In this document: positions 1 through 8,918 of the stretch, in pieces
Layout: each line of letters begins with the position of its first letter
How positions within the stretch are numbered: position 1 is the first letter of the stretch
DNA from: Myxococcales bacterium
GTDB taxonomy: Bacteria; Myxococcota; Polyangia; Fen-1088
Assembly: GCA_003155465.1 (NCBI GenBank)
Contig: PMCR01000514.1
Location: 1-25,912, forward strand
DNA: 25,912 bases
Reading direction: 5' to 3'
Notes under the pieces: model-generated
What the model was told of the DNA's origin: nothing
Databases searched by the model: none
The model's input: only the letters and a program-made list of their open reading frames with translations
Position numbers and translations under genes: made by a program

Positions 1-120
1 TGCGACGGCCTGGCGCGCTTTCCCGAGTGGCATGTCTTCTGGCGCGGATTGCCGCCGGAGAGGATCCAGCCGGCCATTGAATACTGCCTGTCAGCGCCGC
101 GCGCGTTCGAGCAGGGGTAG
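1..120 (+). CDS. 3' end of an unidentified plus-strand gene (39 residues)
   Basis: An open frame enters from the left edge and stops at TAG 118-120. Most third codon positions are G or C, as in the real genes of the window, so I take it as the true end of a gene. The visible tail contains a Phe-Pro-Glu-Trp stretch followed by GLPPERIQPAIEYCL. The pattern 'leucine-thr/pro-pro-glu-x-ile-x-x-ala-x-x-tyr' vaguely resembles the last helix of DUF433 antitoxin-like proteins, but 39 residues are too few to name it. It converges on the minus-strand gene that ends at 125 with only four bases between the stops, leaving no room for a terminator. Confidence 0.6.
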   Translation, partial: CDGLARFPEWHVFWRGLPPERIQPAIEYCLSAPRAFEQG

Positions 121-124
121 CTAC

Positions 125-3100
125 TCAGTAGATGAGCACGTCGTCGAAGTCAGCCAGGGTTCCCGGGGTTCCTCCGCTGCCGGTGAACAGGGAGGCCTTG
201 TTGGCGGCGGTCACGCCCGAATCCGTGCAGCTATGCTTGAGCACGCCGTCGACATAGGTCTTGAGGCTGGTTCCCGACACCACGATCTTCAGGGTGTACC
301 AGGTGTTGCTGCCTACTGTGAAGGCTATCGCGGCGCAGTTTGATATGGCGGTTGCGTAGCCTTTCTGCAACGTCAGGGTGTTGTTGCCGGCCAGGCCAAA
401 GGTGTACGACGTGGTGGCATTGTTGTACCGGGCGGCCACCCCAGCGCGAGAAGAGCTCGTCGCATTGCCGAATTGGGTGACCCGCACCCGCGCCTGCACT
501 GTGTAGTTTGCCACGCTGGAGGTTTTGTACGCGTACCGGCCCGCCGTGGTGCTGCCGGTCTGGGTCTGCTGGTACACGTAGTTGCCGCTTGCCAGGGACA
601 CCGCGAAGGTCCCGTTGGAAACCGTCCAGTTCGGGGCGGCGCCGCTTTCGAAGTCGTCGCAGTAGGTGCCGCCCCCGCACGCCTTCTCGCGCGAGTAGCC
701 CGAATTGCAGGCCGCGCCGTTGCTGGCCTGGACCACGTAATAGTACAAGACCCCGTTGGTCAGGCCCGTGTTTGCGAAGCTGGTGCTGGCCGTGGTGCCA
801 ATTGCACTGTAGCCGCTGCCCTTGCTCGTGCTGCGCAGGATCATGTACGACGCGGCCCCGCCGGATGGCGCTGTCCACGACAGAGTGACCTGGCCCGAGG
901 TCGCGGTTGCGGTCACCCCGGTCGGTGCGCCAGGGATCATGCAGGCGCAGTCGCTTCCGCTATAGCCAGGTGTGCAGGTGCACGCGCCGGTACCAGGATC
1001 GCATGTGCCATGACCGCTACATGTGTTGAGCGCTCCGCTCTGGCACGCGCCCGACTGACAAGTGTCAGCGATGGTACAGGCATTCCCATCGGTGCAGGTT
1101 GTGCCGTCCGGCGTCACTGAGCCCAGGCACTGCCCGGTCGCAGGCTCGCAGGTTGCGGCGTGGCACTCGTCGACCGGCGTGCACAGAACCGGGTTGGCGC
1201 CAGTGCAGATCCCGTTCTGGCAGGTGTCGGTCTGCGTGCACAAGTTCGCGTCGTTGCAGGGTGTTCCGTTGCTCGCCGCGGGATTGCTGCATGCCCCGGT
1301 GGCCGGATCGCAGGTGCCTGCAATGTGGCACTGATCGCTGGCCGTACATGACACTGGGTTTGTCCCGGTGCAGGTCCAGCCCTGGCAGGCATCGGTCTGC
1401 GTGCAGGCGTTGCCATCGTCACAGGGGGTGCCCACTGTAACGGGGCTATCTTGCGGGCAGGTGTAGCTGGCGCCGTCGCAGGTCTCGGGCCCGTCGCACG
1501 CGCTTGCCGAAGGACGACATACCGTCCCGCCCGGCCTGGGCATTGCATCCGCGCCCGAGCACGCCCCGAGCAGCCGAGCCCAGGGGAAGGGCGTCACCAC
1601 GATCTTGTCGTTGGCCGCAATGTCGATGTCGCGGGCATAGAACGACCCGCGATGGCTGCTGGCCACTGTGGCGAGAGTCACGCCGGCCTTGGGCGCCACG
1701 ATGCTGCCCGCGAAAGCCTGGTTGATGAAGAACGACGTTGTCCCCAGATACACCAACAGGAAGTCGCTCTCCGCGCCGCCTGCGTTGAGGATCGTTCCAT
1801 TGAAGATCACTGTGCCGGTCACGTACAGAATGATCGGCCCCAGGCTCTTGTCCAGGCTCAAATTGCCCTGCGGCTCCACGTCCAGTCCGTTCAGGTAGTA
1901 GGCCCCGGCGGACAGGTTCAGCCGGGCGCGCGAATTGATCGTCACCTGGCCGTACGACCCGGGACCGATCGTATTCACAGCATCTGGCTGCAGCACCACG
2001 TCGCCTGTATTGGTGACGGGCAGCTCCACCTTCCACGACTGGCCAACCAGTGGGGTCAGGGTGGCATGCTGAGTGATCGTGCCGGTGACTGTGGTGTTGT
2101 TCTGCCGGGTCAGCGTCCCGGCCGTGGTCAGGTTGCCAGAAACCGTGCTGTAGTCGCGCAATACCACCGAGGCCACGCTGGTCACGTCTGCTGATTGCCC
2201 CGCCCGGCCGACGATGGTCTCGGTCGACCCGGCGTTGGAAACCGGCGCCATGCTGCCATCGGGGTTCTTGATGGTCGTCACGGTTGTACTGTCTGCCAGG
2301 CGAAGCGCGCCATTGGCCGCCACGCCCACCGTGGTACAGCTCAATCCCGCCGGGAACACCATCGACACAGTGGTCAGCTTGGACGGCGGCGCCACCAGCA
2401 CATCATCCACCGCGAAACTGGCGCCCTGGCTGCCCACCGCCACCCCGCCCGACGTGCACGAGCTGTCAGTCCCACTGACCATCAACACGCCGTCCAGATA
2501 GGCCGCCAGAGTGTTGCCCACTATTTCCAGGCGCAGCCCGTACCATCGGCCGGCGACTATCCCCGCGCTCACCGCCGTGCCAATGGTGCTATCGGTGGTG
2601 CCGACCAGCTTGTGCAGGGCCATCTGTCCATTACCGTGCAGCCCGATGTAGTACGCGCAGCCCTGCCCCGGCCGCCAGTCGTAACGGCCGTACAACCCGG
2701 CCATGTACGAGCTGCTCGATCCGGCAAACCCCAGTACCTTCATCCGCGCCTCAATTGCTTGATCGCCCCAATACGCGCCTGCCTGCGAAACCCGCCAACC
2801 CGAGGTGGACGGGTTGGCTTGCCGGTACACCTTGGTTCCGTCGGTGACCACGGAAAAATCGCCAGGAATCGCGTCGCGCCTCAGGCTCCAGCGGTCGGCC
2901 TCGCCCACCTCGAAATCGTCGCAAAACATGCCCAGGCACGGCCGCGCCTGCGCGCCACCCCCCGAAGTCCAACCCCCGGCCCACAGCACCGCCGCGTCGA
3001 ACAGTTGCCAGCTAACCGGGTTCAAGGTCAGAAACGCCGAATCCGTGCCGAACCAACCCACGCGCCGCCCTGGCGCCTGGTCCAGACCCACCATGGCCGT

Positions 3101-5656
3101 GCCCCCTGGGTAGCCAAAGATCGCCGGCTGGTTCGCATTGCCCAGCACCGTGCCCACCACCAGGGTGGAAGACGCGGGCGTGCCCCAGGTGACTGCGCCC
3201 AGATCTGCGCTGACCACCACATTGCCACTTCGCCCGGCGGCCAATGGGTGCGTCGGGGCCGTGATGGTGATCTGCTTCTGCCCCGCCACGCTGCCGTATG
3301 CTGAGCTGGCCGTCATCTTCAATGTGCTGTAGCAGCCGCCCTGGGTGACCAGCATTGGGACAGGGGATGTGACAAGTACGGCAGGCACGTTGGTTGGGGT
3401 AGCCACGCCCGTGACCACCACCAGGGACTTGGCCAGCAGGTCATCGTTCGCGACCGGCGCAGTCGTTGCCGCAACCCCGTACCCCAGCCTTTCGATCTCG
3501 CCCCTGACCGCGCTGTCCGCAGGCGCCACTGTGGTTCGCCCGGTGATCACAATCGCCATGGGCCGCGTTGCCCAGCGAATCGCGGCATCGAACAATGCCC
3601 AACCGCCGTCACTCAGATTGTCGGCGTCGGCCGTGGCAAACCAGCCCACCCGGCGGGCAGGGGCCAGCCCGCTTGTCATCTGGGCCCCGGCCTCGTAGCC
3701 AAACACTGCAGTCTTGCTGGTCGAGCCCGTGATATTTGCAATCACCAACCCTGTGCTTCCCGGCTTGCCCCACCCAAAGGTGGCCGTCAGGGCGCCTTTG
3801 ATCACGCGCGGTTGGTCGCGCAAACCAGCGGCCAGCGGGTGGCTGGCCTGCACGATGGTAACCTGGCTTTGGCTGGCCTGGGTTCCATAGTCGGTGCCCG
3901 ACACTGTCCCGGTCATTCCCAGCGTACCCAGCACTCCCGGCTGCAGCACCACAATCGGCGTCCGCACAGCGGACAGATTTGCCGTCATGGCAGTCGGCAC
4001 CACCGACCCTGAGATCACCACTGCCTCGCGCCCGTCGCCATCAGTGGCGACGACCCTCTCGTCGTTCATCACCACCACGTCGTAGCCGAGTCGCCCCAGG
4101 CGCGCCTTGATCGCCGTATCCGACGGGTTCAGCGCCGCGCTGTCTGCCACAATTAACAACACCTCGGGCGTGGCCAGCCATTTCACCGCCGCATCGAAGA
4201 ACTGCCAGCCGACACCAGAGATGCCGTCCCCCACCGTGCGGGTCACGAACAGCCCGGCCCGCCGCGCTGTCGCCACCTGCCCCACCATCTGCACCCCGGT
4301 CAAATAGCCAAAGATCGTCGACTGGGTCGACTGCCCGACCACCGTGGCCACCTGGGCTGCCGTACTGGCCGGCTTGCCCCAGCCGAGCGATCCCGCGCTG
4401 CTGTACACCCAGGCCAACCCTGCCAGGCCCGCGGCCAAGGGATGCGTGGGCTGTGTGACCGCAATCTCGTTCACATTCGTCGCCGTGCCAAAGTCGGTTC
4501 CAGCCACAGTGCCGACCATGCCCAGATCGTCGAGGGCAGTCGGCTCCAGCACCAGGAGCGGAGCATGCGCCGTACGCAGGGCGGTCTTCACGGTTGCCCC
4601 GTCCACGCCTGGCATCACCACCACGATGGTACGTCCCACAACTGCGGTCGCAGTCAGGGCAGCCTGGGACATGGTAGTTGCCTCCAGCCCCAGGCCACGC
4701 AGCCGCGTCGCCACCTGTTGATCCAGCGTCGCGGCGCCGGAAGCCGGCACCACGACCAGGGCTGACCGCACCCCTGCGCGGGCCCAGGTCAGCACGTGCG
4801 CGTCCACAGACTTGCTGGTCAGGCCAGCGCCTGACCCGGCCGTGCAAGTGATGGTTGTCGTGCCTATCGGAAGCAAGGCGCCCGAGGCTGGCGCACAGGT
4901 GACCGGCAACGGGGCGCCAGTTCCATCCGCGGCGCTAGCCGAATAGGTGACATTCGCGCCGAAGGGGCTGGTTGCCCAAACCGTCAGGTTGCCGGAAATG
5001 GAAATCTCGGCCTGATCCTGCGCGCAAGCCCCTGTTCTGATATTCAGCACATCGACGTAGATAGCCAGCTCGTCGCCGCCCAGATTCACATCCGCGTCCA
5101 GCCCATCCAGCACCTGCAAATACTCGGTATTGGTCGGGACAGTGAAGCTGGCGTGATAGAAGTGATACGCGCCCGGTGTCGGGGCGAGGAATGCCGAGCC
5201 AGGAGAAGCACTGGCGTCTGCTCCGAAGTACGCAATCAGCCTTTCGTCGACACCAAAATCGACCTGATTGACATCGTAGCGCCGGATCCCCACGAACGGC
5301 GAATTACCTCCCGCCCATCGTACCCATGCCCCCAGACAATAGGTCGTGCCGGCAGTGACCGGCACCAATGACAGCCACGACGAATACATGGTTCCCGAGC
5401 TGTCCTCCGTTGCGCGCGTCAGGCTCTCCACCAGCTTCCGCTCAGGCGCCACCGAATCAGCGACCGTGGTAACTGCCTGTCCGTCCCGCGTGCGCCAGCC
5501 CGCAATGCACCCGTCCCAATCCTCGTGGAAGATCTCACCGGCCTCAAGCGCCTGCGGGGCGCAGGTCACCTCACTGCGCGCTGGATCGTCACCACTGGGC
5601 GCGCAGGCCGGGGATAGAAATGCGACGGCTAGCCAGAATGAGTGACGGTGTTTCAT
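125..5656 (-). CDS. Large modular surface lipoprotein with three ThuA/GATase-like repeats, two ConA-like domains, Cys-rich repeats and FN3
   Basis: This 1843-aa protein is probably exported and lipid-anchored. The chosen ATG (5654-5656) has GGAGG six bases upstream and opens a short signal peptide ending at Cys18 (FLSPAC, an imperfect lipobox). A longer frame upstream lacks any signal. Approximate order: an N-terminal beta-sandwich-like region (25-215); a HYR/Ig-like domain (220-290); three tandem repeats of about 200 residues (295-492, 497-697, 699-892), each opening with a hydrophobic strand and containing THPLAAG or SHPLAAG, a W/TWGKP-type motif, IFGY, RR(V/A)G(W/L)F and LFDAA..W; a ConA/LamG-like domain (907-1087) starting FCDDFE; a beta-helix-like stretch (1090-1364); Cys-rich repeats of the CDDGNACTQTD type (1370-1572); one FN3 domain (1573-1652); a second ConA-like domain (1660-1843), also opening YCDDFE. 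It is the last gene of the Tc-like run, 95 bases after its neighbour. I see no catalytic signature; adhesion or glycan binding is an inference. Confidence 0.85.
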   Translation of the reverse strand: MKHRHSFWLAVAFLSPACAPSGDDPARSEVTCAPQALEAGEIFHEDWDGCIAGWRTRDGQAVTTVADSVAPERKLVESLTRATEDSSGTMYSSWLSLVPVTAGTTYCLGAWVRWAGGNSPFVGIRRYDVNQVDFGVDERLIAYFGADASASPGSAFLAPTPGAYHFYHASFTVPTNTEYLQVLDGLDADVNLGGDELAIYVDVLNIRTGACAQDQAEISISGNLTVWATSPFGANVTYSASAADGTGAPLPVTCAPASGALLPIGTTTITCTAGSGAGLTSKSVDAHVLTWARAGVRSALVVVPASGAATLDQQVATRLRGLGLEATTMSQAALTATAVVGRTIVVVMPGVDGATVKTALRTAHAPLLVLEPTALDDLGMVGTVAGTDFGTATNVNEIAVTQPTHPLAAGLAGLAWVYSSAGSLGWGKPASTAAQVATVVGQSTQSTIFGYLTGVQMVGQVATARRAGLFVTRTVGDGISGVGWQFFDAAVKWLATPEVLLIVADSAALNPSDTAIKARLGRLGYDVVVMNDERVVATDGDGREAVVISGSVVPTAMTANLSAVRTPIVVLQPGVLGTLGMTGTVSGTDYGTQASQSQVTIVQASHPLAAGLRDQPRVIKGALTATFGWGKPGSTGLVIANITGSTSKTAVFGYEAGAQMTSGLAPARRVGWFATADADNLSDGGWALFDAAIRWATRPMAIVITGRTTVAPADSAVRGEIERLGYGVAATTAPVANDDLLAKSLVVVTGVATPTNVPAVLVTSPVPMLVTQGGCYSTLKMTASSAYGSVAGQKQITITAPTHPLAAGRSGNVVVSADLGAVTWGTPASSTLVVGTVLGNANQPAIFGYPGGTAMVGLDQAPGRRVGWFGTDSAFLTLNPVSWQLFDAAVLWAGGWTSGGGAQARPCLGMFCDDFEVGEADRWSLRRDAIPGDFSVVTDGTKVYRQANPSTSGWRVSQAGAYWGDQAIEARMKVLGFAGSSSSYMAGLYGRYDWRPGQGCAYYIGLHGNGQMALHKLVGTTDSTIGTAVSAGIVAGRWYGLRLEIVGNTLAAYLDGVLMVSGTDSSCTSGGVAVGSQGASFAVDDVLVAPPSKLTTVSMVFPAGLSCTTVGVAANGALRLADSTTVTTIKNPDGSMAPVSNAGSTETIVGRAGQSADVTSVASVVLRDYSTVSGNLTTAGTLTRQNNTTVTGTITQHATLTPLVGQSWKVELPVTNTGDVVLQPDAVNTIGPGSYGQVTINSRARLNLSAGAYYLNGLDVEPQGNLSLDKSLGPIILYVTGTVIFNGTILNAGGAESDFLLVYLGTTSFFINQAFAGSIVAPKAGVTLATVASSHRGSFYARDIDIAANDKIVVTPFPWARLLGACSGADAMPRPGGTVCRPSASACDGPETCDGASYTCPQDSPVTVGTPCDDGNACTQTDACQGWTCTGTNPVSCTASDQCHIAGTCDPATGACSNPAASNGTPCNDANLCTQTDTCQNGICTGANPVLCTPVDECHAATCEPATGQCLGSVTPDGTTCTDGNACTIADTCQSGACQSGALNTCSGHGTCDPGTGACTCTPGYSGSDCACMIPGAPTGVTATATSGQVTLSWTAPSGGAASYMILRSTSKGSGYSAIGTTASTSFANTGLTNGVLYYYVVQASNGAACNSGYSREKACGGGTYCDDFESGAAPNWTVSNGTFAVSLASGNYVYQQTQTGSTTAGRYAYKTSSVANYTVQARVRVTQFGNATSSSRAGVAARYNNATTSYTFGLAGNNTLTLQKGYATAISNCAAIAFTVGSNTWYTLKIVVSGTSLKTYVDGVLKHSCTDSGVTAANKASLFTGSGGTPGTLADFDDVLIY

Positions 5657-5662
5657 GGCAGG

Positions 5663-5667
5663 CCTCC
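5663..5667 (-). promoter_or_regulatory. Ribosome binding site GGAGG that fixes the start at 5656
   Basis: On the minus strand GGAGG lies six bases before the ATG at 5656. This supports the inner start over the GTG/ATG-like positions further upstream, which would add 33 residues ahead of the signal peptide. Confidence 0.7.
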
Positions 5668-5751
5668 GAGGAGCGCACGACGGTTGCCCGCATGTCGCCC
5701 TGGCGGAGCCCCGGACACGAGGGACCTCTCCGTGGCCAAGCGTAGTACGTA

Positions 5752-6261
5752 TCATTTCTTGTCCACCTTTGTCTCAACCCCCGACTGGGTACCGGTCGCA
5801 ATGTCATATACGTTCCTGCCCCAAATCCCGTGCCGCTTTGTAACCGAGCCGCCGCGTTCAGCGCCACAGCCCGGTGACCCCGACCAGCCCCCCCGAGCGT
5901 ACGATTCGAGATAGGCCTTGTAGTAGTAATGTCGGCCAGTGTCTCTCTCAAACTCAAGCACAATAGCGTTTGCGGTCAGCCCTGGGGCAAGCTTCCTCAC
6001 TAGTCGTTTGCGCATGACGACCACGTACCTCTCACCGCACATCGTTCCCGCTGGCAGAAGCGGTCGCAATCGCCTTCCCTCGACCACAACCCACGGCTCG
6101 ACCTGCACACGTCCATTCTCACCCACAGCCTCGTCGGTGCATGTGCCGGCGTCCAACAGACCATCGTCACCGGCAATTGCCGCCTCGATCATTCCACAGG
6201 CGTCAACTGGCGCGGTTCGAGCTGCACCAAAGAGGACTAGAAGGACGGCCACCTGCAACAT
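5752..6261 (-). CDS. Small secreted protein with four cysteines, candidate immunity/accessory protein of the Rhs toxin
   Basis: A 169-aa protein of no family I recognise. ATG 6259-6261 has GGAG about nine bases upstream. Residues 1-17 form a hydrophobic signal peptide with a plausible cleavage after ARTA, so the mature protein should be periplasmic or outside. Cys22, Cys41, Cys75 and Cys132 could form two disulfides. The centre holds a basic stretch (MRKRLVRKLAPG) and a Tyr-rich segment (RHYYYKAYLESY). It starts 29 bases after the stop of the Rhs C-terminal half, the usual place for the immunity gene of a polymorphic toxin. Export of this protein fits with export of the toxin. The immunity role is inferred from position only; it could also be a chaperone or unrelated. 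Confidence 0.75.
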   Translation of the reverse strand: MLQVAVLLVLFGAARTAPVDACGMIEAAIAGDDGLLDAGTCTDEAVGENGRVQVEPWVVVEGRRLRPLLPAGTMCGERYVVVMRKRLVRKLAPGLTANAIVLEFERDTGRHYYYKAYLESYARGGWSGSPGCGAERGGSVTKRHGIWGRNVYDIATGTQSGVETKVDKK

Positions 6262-6290
6262 CTGGAACTACTCCGCTCTCGCGTCTCCTG

Positions 6291-8894
6291 CTACATGCTT
6301 TCGGGGCTGATTTCTGGCTGACTAGTTTCAAACTCGTTGAATTGTAGGTCTTCGGCGGAGGACTTCACTTGTGCCGGTTCCGTGTTGGCCGGGTACTGAA
6401 AGATATCATACGCAGCCGTGCTGCCACCGACAGACGACTCATTAACCCTCTTGTCGATGGGAGTCCCGTACACTTTCATGCCTGGATGAAGTCCGGCGAG
6501 CCGTTCTGCAAAGGGGCTGGACCCGCACCCAACAACGTAGAGCGACTTCACTCCCTCCGGTACCACGATATCCTCGGGCCTCATCCGCACCGACAACGAA
6601 GCGTTGACGTATATCCTAATGTCCGTACTCAGCACGGCCCCCGTTTCCTTCGCTCTCGTAGTCTCAACGTGACCGAAGAGCACGACCGTATCTGAACCCG
6701 TTGCTTCTGCGAACAAATCCGGCGGCGGAGTGAGCATGATATTCGGCACGGCGACATTCATCTTCTCCCCTGTGAACGGATTTTTCGGTGTCTTGCCCTC
6801 ATACTCTCCGGCATGTTGCTTGAACTGCCTGTTCCAGTAGCCCTCAAGCTTCTGGCGCACCGTTTCGCCTATCGTGTTCCGCCAGCTGGCCTCGGTCATC
6901 GCGTGCGGCCTCACCACGCCCTTGATGCCGCCGTAGATGATCGTTGTCTCCTGTCCATTCGGATCCCAGTTCATCGTCGGACTCTGGTCCGCGTACGCGT
7001 ACGGATTCAGCGCCCATGGTTGCGCCATCACGCCCCGACGCGGCCCCTTCACTGCCGGATCCGGCGTCAGCCATCTCGCCGTCTGCGGGGCCATCCACCT
7101 TGCGCCGTGGTAGCTCCAGCCGGTTTCTGCGTTCCTCTCCTTGTTCAGGCTGTTGTATGGGTCGAGCGCCATGTTGGCGTCGATGGGCTGGCCAAAGGGC
7201 TCGAAACGGCGCTCGTCAATTGCGCTACCACCACCGTCAGTGATCAGGGTCGGGCCGGCGGCCACGCCCTGATGGAAGTAGCGGCGCGCGCTTGCATCTT
7301 CGACGCCTTGCTGGCGTGATTCCACGTCGTCGCAGGCTGGCGTGGCCAGCACCATGGCCACGCTGCACACCACGGCTGGGGCTGTCTGCCAGAGCGGTCG
7401 CCTGCGGCGCCACCCGGCCCAGGCTAGCAGCAGCAAGGCCGCGGTGGCGGTGGTCGTGACAAAGTACCTCGGCGCCCGCGCCTCAATGCGCGGCCACCAG
7501 GCCACAGTGGCTCCCGCTGGTGGGAAAGCCACCGTGCTGCTTGGGTGGCTGAAGCTCTGCCGCGCCACCAAGCGGTCGCCCACCTTCACGTAGTGCCAGC
7601 GTGTGGTTCCGCCGGGCTGTAGCGTGTCGTCAGACGTGAACCAATATTGCTCGGCATTGCCTGCTCCCTTGGTGTAGGTCCGCAGGCCATCGTAGCCATA
7701 GGCGTGGCTGACCAGGGCCGCGCCATTGTCGGTCACGCTGGTGAGCTGGTCGTAGCCGTCGTAGGCAAGGGTCCGCTTGCCGTCCTTGTGCATTCGGCCG
7801 GCACCGTCGTACTCGTACGTGTTCAGCAGGTCGTCGCAGTCGTGCGCAACTGAGGTCAACTGGCGCGGCCCAAAGCCGTTCTCGCCGTAGCGGTAGATCC
7901 CGGACTGGATTGCCAGCCATCCCTTGCCCGCAGGCACCGCTTGCGTGCGGCCAATCATGTTCTGCAGGCCGTCGTACTCAAAGCGGAACTTCCAGGCCGC
8001 CGTGCCCTGGCCCAAAATCGCATTGGTCAGCCGGGCCGCGCCGTCGTAGGCATAGGTTGCGTTGTGGTCCACACCGCCGGCAATCGCATCCACCACGGTC
8101 TGGGGTGCGCCGTACGGCGTGCGTGCTGTGATCGCCACCTGGTAGAGCAACGTCGGCGAAGTGCCCAAGCGGCCGACCTGGATGCCACTTGGCAGACCCA
8201 GCGCATCGCGCAGGTAGTTCTGGGCCACGATGTTCTGGCCGTAGGTTTCCGTCATCACCCGGCCGGCCGCATCCATGGCCTGCGCCGCTGCCGAGTCAGG
8301 CGTAGCTGACCAGATCGGCTTGTTCTTCACACCACCAGTCGTGGCATCTGACAGCATCACCAGACGGCCTGCCCCATCGTAGTCCGAAAACACCTTGAAG
8401 CCGTCGTCCGCCTGCTCGGTCAGCGGCAGGCCGGAAGCCGCGAGACTCCTCCACTGCCACGCCTTCTTGCTGCCGATGCTGCGCCAAAGGCCCTGCTGTC
8501 TCCCGAGACTATCGTAGCACATTGCCACCCGACCCACGCCCGGCGCTCCACCCACAGGCTCCTCCACAGCAGCCAGCCGCCCCTGCGTGTATCCCTGGCC
8601 TGGGCAATTGGCGGCCTCAGCCGCACGACTGTCGTAGCTGTAGCGATAGTCGCGCGCGTCTGGCGTGTAGGTGAGCACCGGCGCAACGAAGTCGCTGCGC
8701 GGGCCGCGTGCAGTCAGCCGGCCCGCATCGTCGTAGAAGAACGCCAGAACATCACCTGCGCCGTTTTTGTGGCGTACCAGGAAATTCCGGTCGTCGTACT
8801 TCATCAGGCGCTGGCCAATGTCCGGGTCATGCGCGCGCACCAGGCGACCCAGCGTATCGTAAAGGAATGAATGGTCAGCCTTGCCTGGCAGCAA
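6291..8894 (-). CDS. TcC-like C-terminal half of the Rhs protein: Rhs repeats, transmembrane insert, Rhs core and variable effector domain
   Basis: An 867-residue frame, numbered from a TTG at 8892-8894, that lies in the same reading frame as the SpvB half and is cut from it by one TAG (8919-8921). There is no convincing ribosome binding site before the TTG or before the first ATG (8802-8804), so independent translation is doubtful. Residues 1-460 carry Rhs/YD repeats (YDTLGRL, YDDAGRL, YDGAGR, YEYDG). Residues 476-523 are an insert with two hydrophobic segments (478-495, 503-520) split by RRRRP. Rhs repeats resume with RRFEPFGQPI, then the Rhs core: TPDP (Asp612) and WDPNG (643-647), the paired aspartates of the autoproteolytic site in TcC/RhsA proteins. 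The 220 residues after Gly647 are the variable effector region, with GH742 and GC790GSS in a clan CD-like layout. The downstream small secreted gene follows at 29 bases. Confidence 0.75.
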   Translation of the reverse strand: MLPGKADHSFLYDTLGRLVRAHDPDIGQRLMKYDDRNFLVRHKNGAGDVLAFFYDDAGRLTARGPRSDFVAPVLTYTPDARDYRYSYDSRAAEAANCPGQGYTQGRLAAVEEPVGGAPGVGRVAMCYDSLGRQQGLWRSIGSKKAWQWRSLAASGLPLTEQADDGFKVFSDYDGAGRLVMLSDATTGGVKNKPIWSATPDSAAAQAMDAAGRVMTETYGQNIVAQNYLRDALGLPSGIQVGRLGTSPTLLYQVAITARTPYGAPQTVVDAIAGGVDHNATYAYDGAARLTNAILGQGTAAWKFRFEYDGLQNMIGRTQAVPAGKGWLAIQSGIYRYGENGFGPRQLTSVAHDCDDLLNTYEYDGAGRMHKDGKRTLAYDGYDQLTSVTDNGAALVSHAYGYDGLRTYTKGAGNAEQYWFTSDDTLQPGGTTRWHYVKVGDRLVARQSFSHPSSTVAFPPAGATVAWWPRIEARAPRYFVTTTATAALLLLAWAGWRRRRPLWQTAPAVVCSVAMVLATPACDDVESRQQGVEDASARRYFHQGVAAGPTLITDGGGSAIDERRFEPFGQPIDANMALDPYNSLNKERNAETGWSYHGARWMAPQTARWLTPDPAVKGPRRGVMAQPWALNPYAYADQSPTMNWDPNGQETTIIYGGIKGVVRPHAMTEASWRNTIGETVRQKLEGYWNRQFKQHAGEYEGKTPKNPFTGEKMNVAVPNIMLTPPPDLFAEATGSDTVVLFGHVETTRAKETGAVLSTDIRIYVNASLSVRMRPEDIVVPEGVKSLYVVGCGSSPFAERLAGLHPGMKVYGTPIDKRVNESSVGGSTAAYDIFQYPANTEPAQVKSSAEDLQFNEFETSQPEISPESM

Positions 8895-8918
8895 GTTCCC
8901 GTTCGCGTCCCGCCCGCC

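Noticed and set aside
1261..1440. Repeated tgcaggt/cagg spacing on the plus strand suggesting a CRISPR-like array
   Set aside because: The repeats are degenerate codon-level copies of the Cys-rich protein repeat, with no constant repeat and unique spacer pattern.
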